DNA of 64,000 nt from Globodera rostochiensis (lineage: Eukaryota > Nematoda > Chromadorea > Rhabditida > Heteroderidae), in NCBI GenBank assembly GCA_018350325.1, contig JAEVLN010000001.1, forward strand, positions 609,501-673,500. The letters are read 5' to 3'. A program made the translations under genes and the position numbers. Below, piece after piece: positions 22,141 to 35,672 of this stretch (position 1 is its first letter; every line of letters begins with the position of its first letter). A model generated the notes under the pieces. It was not told the DNA's origin. It was given only the letters and a program-made list of their open reading frames with translations, and searched no databases.

Positions 22141-23538
22141 ATGAATAGTCATAACGAGTACGCTTCAACAGCAGCAGATGGCCTTGTCAAACAAAACAAA
22201 GTTTTGGTGCAGTCGATACGGAAATTCACAGCAAAATTGCAGACGCAAGATTTTGTGGGTCATTTATTTTTTATGTACTAAATACATTTTGATTTTGTCA
22301 TTCAGATCGGAATCCTCATTTTTTTTGCGTTCCTCCCTATGGGATTTTTGTACGCAGTCACCTTCCCGCTATGCTTTTGGTTCGAACCGTTCAGCAAGGT
22401 ATAAGAACTTTAAATGTGATTTTCAAGCCCGTACTACCGAAGGGATGGGCACATGTTCTCCATTCCTTGAAATTAAATGCTAAAATTTTTAAAATTGTGG
22501 CCCCCAAAGCAAAAACCATCCAACTTTTACGTTGTGTTGAACGAAATTAACAAGGAATGTTTTATGGATGGCTGATGAGGGTTGTGCCGTGCTCGCTTCT
22601 TGGTCTGAACGTGTACCTGAACGCGTTGATGTTGATCAAAGTCGGGCCAAATTCACATGGCAATATTTTGCCATCGGTTGTGAAGGCCGCCTTTCACTTC
22701 TGCCACCAGTGCCAAACGAATTCTCCGCCACGTTCATTTCACTGTCCCGGTAAATCCAAGTAGAATTTGGCGTGTAGGTTAAAATCTTTCCCGACAGTTT
22801 GCGACATTTGCATCCTCCGTCGAGACCATCATTGTTCTTTTACGGCCTCTTGTGTAGGGCATTTCAACCAGCGCTATTTTGTGGCAGCAGTTTTTAATTT
22901 GTGGCCGATTGCACTTTTCTGTTGCATGTAATCTTTAAATGTTGTTGGGTGGGGAGTATTCGGTTACGCATCGAAATTGTTTATTATCGAATGGGTACAC
23001 TGTCCATACAAAACCTAATTTATTTTGGATTTAAATCAAATACTGACAATTAGTTTGGGCCAGTCTCTGATATTAGTGCATTTAAAGCATTTTTTCAGCT
23101 GGAACTGGAACGTCCTTCTACTGGCGTTCTCTCCGCTCAGTCCGTTTGACCTTCTTAAGTGGGTGTTCCCCCACGTGGCGCTGCTGCTTAGGTCCATCAC
23201 TCTCTATCAGTTTTTCGTGGTTTTGGCCTTCGCCTTCTCGCTGATCACCTTGCTCTTTACGACCTACCTGATCGCCGCCCAACTTTTCGGCTTTTGGCGC
23301 GGTCAAACACGTGTTGAATTTTTGATGGTATTTATCGGTTTCGTTTTAATTCTTTCAATGTAATTAGGAAGTCCACGCCTACAACGTGTCCTTCCGAGAG
23401 AATATAGCCCAGGGGCTTGGCACGCGTTGGCCGCTCATTTTACTTTCTCCATTCATCCCATCGCCATTGGAGTCCGATGGCACTTTCTTCGGAACGCGCG
23501 AGAGAGAGGCCATCGGAAAGTCGACGAAGTATTTCTAA
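22141..23538 (+). CDS. DHHC palmitoyltransferase, ZDHHC24/22-like
   Basis: This membrane enzyme S-acylates cysteines of target proteins. The reading begins MNSHNEYASTAADGLVKQNK. A membrane segment follows (IGILIFFAFLPMGFLYAVTF), then a second near 22565-22640. The cysteine-rich domain reads CHQCQTNSPPRSFHCP joined to VCDICILRRDHHCSFTASCV, with the catalytic DHHC and the downstream GHFNQRYF. Two more membrane segments lie at about 23110-23350. The end ENIAQGLGTRWPLILLSPF, then IPSPLESDGTFF, resembles the ZDHHC24 tail; stop at 23538. The CRD is shorter on its zinc ligands than typical DHHC enzymes, as in ZDHHC22/24. Four to six introns are inferred by eye. Confidence 0.87.
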
Positions 23539-23840
23539 GAACAGCCGAAACAAATTCAGCTAAGACACAGCCATAAGAAATGTTTGCTTAATTTCCTCCC
23601 ATATAGCTTTAATTGTTTATTTGCCCAACCAAGAAATTATAATCATCGCTTTCTCGGAAATTCATTTTGTCGTGATTTATTATACCCATAGGAAATATAA
23701 ACATAAATTACAACAATGATGAGGAATAATCGGCACAATTGAGTCAAAAATATTGACCCATTAGGTGATCATTCTACCAGATGAGCGAGCGGTACAACAA
23801 TTGTATTTGACGTGGACATCAGTTAGGTCATGAGTAAAAA
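23539..23840. other. Convergent 3' flanks (DHHC gene and DCAF1)
   Basis: This is 302 bp of AT-rich spacer. No gene or repeat was seen. It should contain both polyadenylation sites. Confidence 0.5.
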
Positions 23841-26800
23841 TCATGGAGAGAAATCGCTGGAGCTGAGCTCAAATTCGCTGTCGGAAGTGCTCTCTTCATA
23901 ATCACCGTCCTCTTCGTTGTCATCGTCACCCTCAATGTTCTCTTCCAAAAAAGAGATGTTTTCGCCATCCTGTTCAAGACCCTCTTCCTCCTCCTCTTCA
24001 TGATGCTGGTCATTGCTCTCACCGGACGCAGCCACAAAAAGCACATCGTCCTCATCCAGACCCCCTGCATGCCGTAGTTCGTCCGAGGAATGGACCTTGA
24101 AGAGAAAAAGATTAACATTCTGGTTGATTGGATCGGAAATGGCTGTGAACAGTGCTTCCAAATGTAGTAGTACTAATGACATTACATAATGCGATTCTGC
24201 CTCTGAATTGTTTGAGCTGCTACTGCTGCTGCTCGATGAACTGCTCCCCAACGAAAAGTCCTCCTCCTCCTCTTCCTCTGGATTCTAAATATTATATAAT
24301 AAATAGTCCATCATTCAATGCAACAATGAATATTTTACCTGCTCATCCTGGTCCTCCTCATCCTCATCAAAGTCCCTTCGACGTCCAATCTCATAAAGTT
24401 TGAAGAAATTTGTGTCATCATCAGACCGACCAATCTCAATGAGACCAACTAAATTGTCGGTATGACCAGAGCAGAAATCCAAAAGGGGCTTCTTCGTGTC
24501 AATTGTGGTTATGACCTTAGAAATTATATTAAACAAAACCCAACATTATTTATTTAATACCTGATAATCCGTCGAATCAAAAGAACGAAAATAATTGCCA
24601 AACATCTGCTGGAATCGGTCATCAATTTCGTCGGCAGATTGGTGCACTATGCCATACAAAATTGCGCCCGTCGCATTGAAAGCAATGTTACACTGATTTA
24701 ACGCAGGAACCGTATGCAAAAGACGATGCGTTCGCAAATCCCACTAAAAGGGTGCGATCGTGACCAGAAATACTGAGAAAACAAAATATTTTGGACTGAC
24801 CACTTCGCAATTTATGATCACTTCAGTACCACGCGGGTGAAAAATGCCACTGTTTTCCGGATTGAGTTTGTCAAACTTATGCACAACTCTCCCACGAGCA
24901 CCAATGCGCGGGTCGAACAAAATGCCATCATTGAGCACTAACTCGTCCATCGGGTCAAAATAAGCCCTATTCCGTAAATAATGGTTGGCTAAACGCTCAT
25001 CGTACAATTGCACCACCGGTGCAGCCGTTTCCGTGTCATAAATCTTTAAACAAAAAATTGTTGGATTTAATTTTCTAAAATTAACCGTTGCGCGTGGCCC
25101 TTGGGTAGCAACGATTTGACTCGTGGATAAATTCGCAAATTCGACTGACTCTTCTTCGTTGAAATCGATCAAACGCTCATGAATGGAAATTCCCTTCTCG
25201 TCCATTTTCCAAAGAACACAATAGGGCTTTACGTAGGCCGACGATGTCAACATCAGCTGATCCTTTAATGGGAACATCCAATAAATTCATAAGCAATGCT
25301 GCTTTGGTTTAGAACTCAAATTGCTCACCCTCGATGGCTGAATCGACTTTATAGCGGAATGTTGTGCATTGTAATTTGCTTCTATCGTTCCGCTGTGAAT
25401 ATTAAAGACGAAAATGTCGCCAGCATATGTTCCCAAAAAAACGTAATTGTCCGTAGGCTGATAAAACAATGCATAAATATCCGGTGATTGACCACAAGCA
25501 TTAAAATAACCAACCGAAAAAGTGCAACAGGTGAGCGCTTCCGATTCCTCGCTGAACGTCTTCCAGTGTCTGAATCTGCTAAACACCAATCGTCGATCCG
25601 CTCTGCGAAGTGTGTCCATTGTGCACCGGTAGGAAGGACTCGGACGAGAAAGAAGGCGATTGACAATGTTTGTTTGAGCAGGATAAAGCATCTTCGGCTC
25701 TGGACATCGATGGGGGCTGAAGCAAAGGCAAGTTTCAAAATAGTTATCACAAAAAAGATAAACTTACTAAAAAAGCGAGAAAGGAGGACAGTTTGCAACT
25801 GGATTCCGACACGTGGAGTGTTCATTCCTGAAAGCAAACAATTACACGTCATGCTAATGCCATTGCCTGGGCGCTAAGTAAAATATTCAAATTCAAAAAA
25901 CTGAGTTTCATCTTTTAAATTAGCTTACCTGAAGTAGTTGATGACAATTTCGCTGAGCGATTTGTGTGGTCGGAATTTCAACGAGAATGCACTGCTTGAG
26001 ATGGTCGCCGGAGTTTGCTGTGAGGAGCAGCCGACTGCGGAAGAATTGGACGAAGCCGTTGAGAGAGTGTTGTGAGTGGAAGAATGTAATTTCAGTGGAA
26101 GTTTGCTCCCGGAGGCGATTTGTCTGGAGGAGGCCGATTGTGGCCGTGGTGTAGTTGGTAGCGGGTGTGCAAATGATGCGTCGACCTTGACAGCACGTCG
26201 CGCAAGCACGTTGGCGAAGGCGGCTTCATTTTGGCGAGGCTTAATTGTATTACCGATTATTGTTCAAAGCTAAAAAATAAAATTACAAATCCGGGCAATG
26301 ACGCGGGCGTCGAAGGAATACGACTGGCGGGAACGTTCGGCAGATCGGCCTCTGTCTGCAGTTGTTTGGCCGTTCGTTTAAAGCCAATGTCGCTCAGATG
26401 CTGATAGATCAACTGCAGCAACTCCTTTTCATTGAATTTGATGTGCGTCTCCGCAACAACGGCAGCTCGCCAGAGGTTTTCCTGTAGTCGAAATTCTCAC
26501 CTATTCACCAGATAAATATACACAACCTGAGTCATTTCCATGGCGAAATCCTGCAGTTTCGTCTGACTGACGCACTCAATCAATTGACGAGCCTGCTCAC
26601 AGAAGCGACTATGCTCCATCCGCTTTTCAAGAAGAACCGGCGATTGGATTAGTGCTGAAAATGTTATTAATGCATGTTTTCTATTAAAAAACTCACTGAT
26701 AAGCTCGTTATTCGCAATAATCGGCAATTTGCTTAAAATTTGACGGATCGGCTCAAAACGAGCAATGCCATTCAGTGCACGGCAAGCGATCTCTCGGATC

Positions 26801-29800
26801 GAATCCGCTTCTGTTGCAGGCTGTTGCTTATGCAAGAGGGTAGTGAGAACCTGAATTCAAAATAGAAAAAAAAATTGTTGACTCTAAATTACCATAATCG
26901 CGTTATTCTGCTGCGAACATTTCCATATGATTTTTAGTATCTGCGCAGGGGTGACGAACAGTCGCAAGTTTTGCTGTGCGTTTGGATGCGACGAAGTTGA
27001 GGAGGTCTGTGGACCATCGACCACAGGCAAAGTCACCACTGGAAGTTTCACCAACAGTTCACGGGGAAGCAGATCGCGTTCAAAATTTGATGTAAAACGA
27101 TAATGCAGGCCCAAGCAGACGTTTCCCTTAACGCAAAAGTACATAAACACTAAGTGTGAAGACAATACCTGATTGGTTTGTCCACAAAGACAGTTGATCA
27201 ACACTTCGAGTGCTAATCGTTGTACTTGGATATCATTTATGAGCAAGCCTTCAGCCAATTCCAAAATGAGGCTTAATTGATTGTTAATGGAATATTATTG
27301 TAATTAACAAACATACACCCAAAGGTAGAGGGGATTTTCCCTCAACTTATTGAACCTAACCAAAATCCAAAATTTCCTAATTTGTAAATGAAATAAGCGC
27401 ATTAAACTCTCACCCAATCCCCTGTATTGGCGATGAGCGAATTTTCATCGTTTCACAGCTATCCAATTGGACCTTTGGTGACACAGTGGCCAGCCGAAAT
27501 AGTTCCAGCAACAGTTTCAGCGACTCGAACTTGTTGGTGGACCGCTCCCAGCTGTTCCAGTTTGGATAATTGGTGATGAGATTGAACAACAGTTTGAACA
27601 CGCCCAAATTGCGCATTTCTTCAATTGGTCGCCAATTGTGATGGTGCGGCTGAAGCATACATTGGCTCTTTATCAGATAGTCAACGCAGCAACGCTCCGT
27701 TTCATCGTCCAAAGACATTGGCTTAATTACAATGGGAATTATTTTTAGGTGAATCCAAAGCTAAACAACCTTTGAATACGGATGTGAACCGCCCGGAATC
27801 GCGCTTGGAATGGTGGGAAGGCGGAAATTGCCCAATTGCAATTGATGATGACGCCCACCGTGAGAGCGTTTAATTTGTTCCATTTTGAGAAAGACATGCG
27901 ATGACAAATAGCTAAATTTGGACGGAAAATGATAAAAGGAGAAGTTAAAACAACATTAGAGCACAAAACGTTATTTTATCATTCACAAAAAGACAAACAA
28001 AAGATTTTTGCTTGTTGCTCTCTCGTGATATTTCAAAGACCGTATTAAATAGCCCCATTTCTGACAGGTTTAAACTCACGTTCGAAAAGCAAAAACTGCA
28101 TTTTTTATCGTGACAATGCTTTGGGCGATGTGCTCATCGTTGAGCAGCTCCGACCCGTCTTCTTCGATTCTTTGCAACACAGTCAGAGTTGATATGTAAT
28201 TGTAGAGCCGTCGAAGACCATCGCGCTGGTCAAACCGGTCAAGGATGGGCCGGAACTGGAGTGCGTGAGCAAGGAACATCGCAATGGAAGCACGACCACT
28301 CTCGTGGTTGTGGTCAAGCTCGTACAATGCGTAGTCGATGATGTCGTTCAACACTTGCTCAGGCAAATGGCATACCTAAAATAAGCTTCAGCTATAAGCC
28401 TCAGTTGCATCATCCAGCACCTTCTCCATTATATCCGCCGAATATGCCAAATAGTAAAGACAAGTCGTCACTGCAGTAGAGGCTATCGATTTCCGGTTGA
28501 TTCGCAAAAGGCGTTGGATTCCCTGCGCAGCAATGAACTCCCAGGCAAATTTCCGGTGGATGAGCAACGAAGAGATGTAGCGAATTGCATCAAAAAGGAG
28601 TCGGATGTCTCGACATTTGTGGTTCAGGCCATCAATTTCCAAATAACTCAGCACGACATCAAGCGCGTGGTTTTCGAGAACTATGCTCAAATTCTGAAAA
28701 CAAAAAATCTTCTCAACAAGAAACAAACGAATTAAACAGTACATCCTGGTATTCGCTGGTCGGACCCAAATAGTTGAGGATAAGTCTCTGCTCCATCTCA
28801 ACCGAAAGGGGGTACAATGAGTGGGTGCCGACCAAAATCGGTTGCAAGATTTGACGCCAACTGCTGTTGCTGTTGCACCCTTCGGCCGCAGTGACGCCAC
28901 GAAGCGAATTATTGGTCGGCGAGTCGGCAATTTGGTTGGAAAAGGAACGTTTAGAAGGCGGAGAAAGTCCGCTCTGTCGTTCAGAGTGCCGTTTTCTGCT
29001 GCTCATTTTTGGTTCCACTTCCTGAAATACTAGATTTCAGAATTTTCAAAAAGCCGGGTACCCGGATTTTTTCCAGCTATAACAGACCCGGGCCGGCACA
29101 GTTTATCTTCTGCTATTCTTTCGCCCTCTCTATCTGGATCGGTTCCTAAGTAAATAATTTCGAAATCTTCTTCTTGCAATAATTTTTTTAATTTCTTTAA
29201 CAGAAAGGCAATTAAAACGAAATTTGCATGTTAGGGGGTTTCGGAGCATTTTAACAAAAATAAAATTCTGAGCGAAATTTTAGTGCTGTTATTTTAACAT
29301 GCAAAAAAGAGAAACCCAAATGTTTATCAATACCGCGCCAATTGGCGGAAGTGCGTTGGATGATGACTGACGCCGGTCGTCTTCATCATTGTCAGTTGGG
29401 GGAAGATCCGATAAAGTCTCCCGCTCCTCGCGACGTAAATGAGCGAAATCAGTAGGACCAGTAACCCGACTTTCCATTCTGCACTGCTCTTCTTGACGAT
29501 CATATTCTGACAACATTTGCATCTATAAATAATTTTTGGTATACTCAACTATTTGCAAAACTTTACAAAAAGCGATTGAAGCCGTTGCAAAGCAATCGGA
29601 ATCAGCGTGGCGTTTTGTTGGCGGTATTGGTGTGCCTGTTCTGCGTCCATTGCCGAGCCGAGTAAGGCCATACTGTACGCTCGAAGTTCGCGGGAGTCCG
29701 AGTTCTCGGCCCAGCGGAAGAGTTGTGTTAACAATGAATCGGCGTCCTGTAAACGACTAAGCATGCTTGGATCTGAAATAGGCAAAACTGACCGCAAGAA

Positions 29801-30358
29801 TCACATTTGTGTCGATACCTGGAAGCAAATCCAAGAGAAGTCGGGCAGCGATAGTATTCAGCCGTGTATTGTCTCGGGCAAGAAGGTACTGAAATGATGA
29901 GCTGAAAGTGGAGATGGACAATGCTTCTTAAACAAAAGAAAACCTTGTTCAGAAAGTCTTCCTCCTTGGTGATCATCTTCAGCAAATAGCCGAGCGGCCG
30001 CGTAGGCTGCGATTTGAATGGATGTCGCTCATCCTAAACAATGTTTTTAGTTAGGCACAAAGTTTGCCTCTGACCATTGGGTCCGGGTTGTTCTGCAGAT
30101 AATCGTTGATCGCTTCTTCGAGTATTTCGGCCATTCTAAAAAGCATTCCCTAAGAGACATTTTAAGAAACTAAGGTCGGACTGACCGCTTCAGAGACGGT
30201 TCGACATCCCAATCACTGTTTTCATTTTGATCCTCCCAGGTAAGCAAAATCTGTCGCACTTCCTCTTGAAGGTGAGCCTTAATGGCAGATTCCTCCTGAT
30301 TCACGGCATGCATTCGGTGCTGCCTTACGCCTTCAATTCTATTGCCGTTTGGTAACAT
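23841..30358 (-). CDS. DCAF1: DCAF1 (VprBP), substrate receptor of CUL4-DDB1 ubiquitin ligase
   Basis: The gene starts at 30358 (MLPNGNRIEGVRQHRMHA). Its armadillo-like part includes LLTQLFRWAENSDSRELRAY and SMALLGSAMDAEQA, matching the human wording. Next come helical exons (LSYLEIDGLNHKCRDIRLLF; DAIRYISSLLIHRKFAWEFI). A LisH motif lies near 26330-26440 (LLQLIYQHLSDIGFKRTAKQ). The WD40 region includes LTCCTFSVGYFNACG, VFLGTYAGDIFVFNIHSG, LVLNDGILFDPRIG, VVHKFDKLNPENSGIFHPRG, WDLRTHRLLHTVPALNQC and FRSFDSTDYQ. The end is a long acidic/serine tail. The second DDB1-contact motif is WDLR as in human, but the first is FDPR instead of WDVR. An intron near 29040-29290 separates N-terminal exons. 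It likely recruits substrates to the nuclear CRL4 ligase. Confidence 0.93.
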
Positions 30359-30936
30359 GACTTCGGATTAGATAATTAAACTTGGACCTGTGGAAAATTA
30401 TTTAATTCGTGCCAAAAAATGTTAACATAACAAAATACCCAAAAAATGAATTGGATTGGAAAAATCGCCGATTTCAAACACCAGATCCGAATTTTATGGC
30501 GTTCGCATTTTGTGGGGCAGCGTGTTTGGACAAAATCAAAAAAGCTATTATTGTTTGAAAGTGCCAAAATATGGACTAAAAAATGTGCGCATACTGAGAA
30601 AAGTTAGAAAACATGAGCCACTATTTCAGGATTCATTTAAAAATTTCGGAAAATATCGATCCAGCGGTGCATTTTTGGTTTAATAAAAGCTCATTTTTCA
30701 GGGGGTGCATGTTGTAAAAGAAAACATTTTTGAATTTTAAGGATACATTTTCGTTTTTACTTAAGAAACCTAAATCTCGAATTTTTCCAAAAATTTTCGA
30801 AGAAAGCGCCTCCTAAAATCTTGAATTTTGGAAAACGGATTTATATGGACTAATTTTTCGAAATGAATGCTATTTTTGGACTTTTCTTATGATCCCCTAT
30901 TCTGCAACAAACAAAAAAACACGAAAATTCCAGGCT
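30359..30936. other. Spacer between POLH and DCAF1
   Basis: About 580 bp of AT-rich spacer. On the minus strand AATTTTCCACAG precedes the DCAF1 ATG by about 35 bp and looks like a 3' splice acceptor, so it is a candidate spliced-leader site. Words such as 'gtgccaaaatatggac' recur near 36700. No coding frame is supported. Confidence 0.4.
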
Positions 30937-33732
30937 CTACTTATTTATGTGTTTCTTTTTCGTCAGATTTGGAAAGAAATCAAACAACGTTTTCTCCGCA
31001 CTTCGCTTCTTTCCCTTTTCTTCTGTAATGTTTCTTCTCTGTATATTTTTCATTTCCTCTTTTCTTGTTTCTTTTTTCTTCCGCTGTTCGGCCGGTAAAT
31101 CCTTCAAAAAACAGTTTATTATTTGTAACAACTGACGGGTGTGCACAAACCCGGCAAAAAAGTTGTAACAGTTTAGGAATTTCAGACTAGAACAAGCCGG
31201 TTGAAACGAGTTAAACGCCTTTCCTAATAACTTTTGAGCTGAATGTTTCAAATGCAGACTTACAGAATAGTATTTGCTATTACCCTCTTTCTTAATCACT
31301 TGAAAACAAATTACAAAAGAAAAAATCCCTATATTCGATTTAAGCCTTCGGTACTACATGCCCTAGCCTAAATATGTCACTGTTTCCTACGGATGCGTCC
31401 GTTGAGTCGTCTGACAAAGTGATGACGACGATTTCATCGTGCACATTTTCAGTGGTCGATGTTACAACCCCATCATCCTCAACTTGCACTTCATCTTTTT
31501 TGGCCTCGCTGAGTTCGCGTGGCGAGTGTAAATCTTCCGACAATTCTTCTTTATCCAAAAAGAGAATGTCATCACTATCTGAACAATTCGGAAAATTGGG
31601 ACTTTTGTCATTAAACGAGCAGACCTTCTTTGTCGTACGCATCCTCTACACTTCCATTCTCTCCTTTCTTTTGCGGTCCTTTGAAAAATTCAGTGATTTT
31701 CTTAACTCGCCTCTCCGTTTCTTCGAAGCGACTCGCAGAAAAATGGATGTTGCTTATGTGCGGATACCTAAATTCTTTTTGAATTCAAATTTCCTAAAAA
31801 GCTGCACGTGCCATCCCTCCCGGTCCGTTTCCTTGTTGAATGCCTTCATAAAATGCCAAACTGTTCGTCGGATGGCATTTTGCGAATGGTCGACCAATTG
31901 GAAAGTTCGAACATTGTGTTCACCGTTGGAAGTAGTGAAGCCCACCACAATGTTTTGGGCATATTGTCCAAACTTAGAAGATTAAAAGACAATTTTACCA
32001 AGAAATATTCACTTTAGACTCGTGCTCAATCAGTCGCTTCGACAATTCGACAGATAAACCCTGCACCCATTTTTTAACAGACGAGCTCAAATTCAGCGCT
32101 GTCTGGCCAGGGAAGTTTTTGGAAACACCAACGGATTTTGGTGGTAATTTAGCAGAAACTAAATCGTCGTCTTCACCTGAATTAAAACGAAAAGCATCGG
32201 TGATGAGTTACCCGAACTGCTCGAACTAACCATCCAAAAGACGAATTAACCAAACGGCACTTTCTGGCAAATGGTCAAAGAGTTCTTTGTGTGGAACGAG
32301 TTGGAGGTCGCCCATTGTCTATAAGAATTACAATTTAAATAAATCCTAAAAATAAAACGACCCAAAGCTATGACCTTCTAACCTTTACACTAAACTGCTG
32401 CATGAGTTGAAGACCAAATTTCCCGCCCAAACTTCTGACCGAATTGATCGGCGTGTCCTCAAAGAGCTGCGCGATGTTTTGTGGCACAATCACACTTTGA
32501 CGAGAAGGCTTATGCCTTCGATTTCCGAATGATTTTTAAAAGGGAAACTCAGACACCTTGAACAGACGAGCTTTGCAAGCACCTTAACAATGTGAACCCT
32601 TTTTGCCAGATTCTTTGCAAAAACAATGCCTTGTTACGTGCAATTCCGGCTGAACAAGTGAAATGCGTTCGTTCCCAAATTCGGACGACGGATTCGCTCC
32701 ACCAGTATGGCCCCGGTCGCGATGGCCAGCTGATTTTGGTCCAGAAGACAGCATTCGCCAAGCCATTTCCTCAAAATGCACAGTCGATTCTCATCAGAGC
32801 AATTTCGATCGTTTCCGTCCACCAAAAATGTGCCGGGGAAAAGTTTCTCCGTCTCAGAAACCATCTGAATATGTTTTTATTTGGCTATATAACAAATATA
32901 ACAGGAGAGTTTATGTAAAAGGTTTGAAAATTGGTCAATTTTGTAAACAATCCAAAAGAAATGGACAAGCGCAAATATTTAACCTTTCTCACAAAATCTT
33001 CATTCGTTCCATTGGCCAATTCGTTTTTACAGCTTTCTGTCAAATCCAAATACGCCTGTAAAATTAAAAATTTCAGTGTTTGAAAAAGGGAAAACCTCGT
33101 CAATAGAAGCCTTTTCCACGATAATATTTTGCGAAAAGCCCGTCAATACTTCGAACACTTCCTCTGAGGCGCTTCTATCAAAGAATTTTCAATTTGTTTT
33201 TTCAAATTTCATCCTCTATTTTACTTGGCCAATAATGCTTCTTTGCCCTTACAAAATTTGATTGAGTCGCCCCCTTATGTAACACATAATCAATCGCCTC
33301 ACCTGTACTTCCCAAGATCACCTTTTTCTTGAAGCCCATCGATTGGAGGAACACGGCACAAATGGATAATCGGGCAAATCCTCCGCATCTGACAATTAAT
33401 TTTGTTTAGGAATTTTGGGAAGACGACGGACGACCTCCGCCGTGCCCATCCCTCGCTGTACGCCAAAAGCACGAGCAGCATAATTAACAGCAATTGCTCT
33501 GAGAAAAGGGGTTAAGATGAAAACTTGCGGGAGAGTCTCAACTGTCCGCTTTGTCCATTTGCGGTGATTTGGACAACGGCTAGCGGCTTACCACGGCACT
33601 CGGGTCTTTCCCTTTCCTCCACTTGGGCGTAAAAGGAATCTGCCGGAGGTATTCGAGTTATCTTCAGGCAACAATCACTCATTCCCTATACTTACCCATG
33701 TCAATTAACGCTACAACTCTGAATTCGTCCAT
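30937..33732 (-). CDS. POLH: DNA polymerase eta (Y-family translesion polymerase)
   Basis: This polymerase bypasses UV-type template lesions. The start MDEFRVVALIDMDSFYAQVE, followed by ERERPECRGKPLAVVQ, contains the first catalytic aspartate (DMDSF). IAVNYAARAFGVQRGM is the pol-eta finger segment. IIVEKASIDEAYLDLTESC carries the second acidic pair (SIDEAYLD). FTCSAGIARNK is the Y-family SxGI-type element. VRSLGGKFGLQL and SVGVSKNFPGQTAL are characteristic of eta rather than iota or kappa. The little-finger segment includes EHNVRTFQLVDHSQNAIRR. A serine/acid-rich tail ends AEKTLFDFFPNLTKKKHINK; KTLFDFF resembles the PCNA-binding PIP box at the human C-terminus. On the minus strand TTTAATTCAG lies about 35 bp before the ATG, a possible trans-splice site. 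Splice borders between tail exons are approximate. Confidence 0.92.
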
Positions 33733-34049
33733 TCTTTGGAGATTTTTTTTGAGTCGGAGCCGCTGAATTAAAGAAGCACCAAAAACGAAAAAAAATACTA
33801 GGATTTGTTTCGACAAGATCTATTTATTATTTTCTCATTTGTTCAATGATTTTACAGCATAAATAAGGCACATATAATTTTACAATGAAAAAAAAATGCT
33901 TCAATTATTAAATCAAATGATAAAAGCTGCTCGATTTCGAATAAATTATAGCTGCGATCTCAGCAGTTTGTACAAAATACATACAATAAATTGTTAATTT
34001 GGTGATATGTACCAGAGAGAAAGTTTAAGGTAGCCATGCCAAGACAATT
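33733..34049. other. Short spacer between par-6 and POLH
   Basis: This is 317 bp between two minus-strand genes, AT-rich, with no coding frame. The closeness is compatible with an operon or simply compact spacing. Confidence 0.5.
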
Positions 34050-35437
34050 TTAGCGGATTTTGAGAGCATTCTTGGTATGATCCACAATCTCATCTTCCTC
34101 CTCATCGTCATCATCCTCAACATAATCATCGTCAAGTTCGTTCAGATGGAGGGGATGTCGACTCGGCCCCGTCTGGTACGAAGTCACGCCCTGGCCGGTC
34201 GGGTAAACCTTTCCCCCTCCACCGCCTGTCCCCAATCCGAAACCGCCCAATTTTACTACGGCTGCGGACGACGAGCCTTCTCCAGTGAAAAACTGTTGCT
34301 GGTTTGACACGTACTGGCCTTGAGCTCCAAACGGATTCGTTTTCCCTCTGCGTTGAAGAGAATTGCGCTGGTTGGCCGGCTTTATGGTAACAATCAGATT
34401 GTGGGCCTAAACTGTTTTAACATAAAAATGGCATTTACAGCTCGGTTTGGACTGCCCCCCCCCCTCCACCACCCAAAAGTTGTGTTTGGTATGCCCCAGG
34501 GGGACAAAATAAACACACATTTGCGACCATCATATCCGCGACTTGGTCCAACTTTTTGCCATTGACCTTAAAAGAACAACAAATTAACTTTAACTTTTTA
34601 AAAGAATATTTGCCTCAATTCCGTTGACTTCAACCACTTCATCACCGACACTCAATAAACCCGTCGACTCGGCCAACCCGCCCTCGACCAGCCTCGAGAT
34701 GAAAATTCCTTCGCACTTAACTGGACCCTGATGGGTCATCCTCAACGATGTTCCTTTTTTAATAATATTTCGGAATATTTTAGACAAAAAACGGAAAAAA
34801 AACTCACCATCTCTTATGAAAAAACCCAACTTCCGATCATCTCCGCCGTATTTGCAAAGTTTTACGCGCCGATGACTGGCAGGCACAATGTTAACATCGA
34901 TAATTGAAGAAACCTACACATTTTATACAATTTTAAGGCAACCCGTCACCTGTCTAAAGTCTTCGGGATTGCTTATGTTATAATTTCTTTTGTTAGGTCG
35001 CGCATTTGTCGAAATGAGCATCGAAATTCCCTTCCGTCTTCGGTCTGAGGCGTCGGTGCCGTACCCATACTTCTCTTCCCAAGACTCGCCCTTCCGTTGG
35101 ATTAGCAGCTGCAAATATGGCCTTGCCGAATCGAGAGATTTTCGGAAATTCTAAAGACAAAATTAAAATGGTTTTAAATCAAAACCTAACGTCATCATTC
35201 GTAATCGGCAGCAAATCTCCGGTATAACTGGTGTAACAGAGCGTAAACGGAATTTGATGGAGGGAATGCACTGTTTCGATGAAGGAACGAAATTCCGCAT
35301 AGCTCATAAAACGTTCGTTGTTTATGGGGATGGAAAAACGACGAAACTCCGAATCAAATTTGGACTTTATCTAAACAAAGAAACCGGGTGAGGGCAATAA
35401 ACTGAAGCAAAGCAAAACTCACATGAACCAATGCCAT
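34050..35437 (-). CDS. par-6: PAR-6 cell-polarity adaptor (PB1, semi-CRIB, PDZ)
   Basis: This adaptor holds atypical PKC and CDC42 in the PAR polarity complex. The start MALVH joins [15 protein letters not shown], the PB1 lysine cluster; [14 protein letters not shown] carries the PB1 acidic side; [20 protein letters not shown] ends it. [20 protein letters not shown] is the semi-CRIB leading into the PDZ domain: [20 protein letters not shown] then [67 protein letters not shown] glycine-rich and acidic tail ([20 protein letters not shown]) ends NALKIR-stop at 34050. Length and domain order match PAR-6 closely. The upstream 236 bp separate it from a foldback element. Confidence 0.95.
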
Positions 35438-35672
35438 TATAAAGAGGTAAGAGAGCCAGCAATCCAACAAAAGGGCAATATTCTAAACATACTCAAAACC
35501 GCATTAACAATTTTGATTTGCTGATACTTATTCCATGAAAGAGCACAGACAAATCAGCAATGGAAACAATTGTCTCGGCTTTGAATTTGATAATCTGAAC
35601 TTTAGGAGAAATTTTAAAACGCAGATACCCTGCAAATTTAATATTCGATCGACTTTGTCGGGCTAATTTATC

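Noticed and set aside
31754..31985. Separate plus-strand gene over 31374-31985
   Set aside because: The minus strand here codes pol-eta segments; the plus frame is its shadow.
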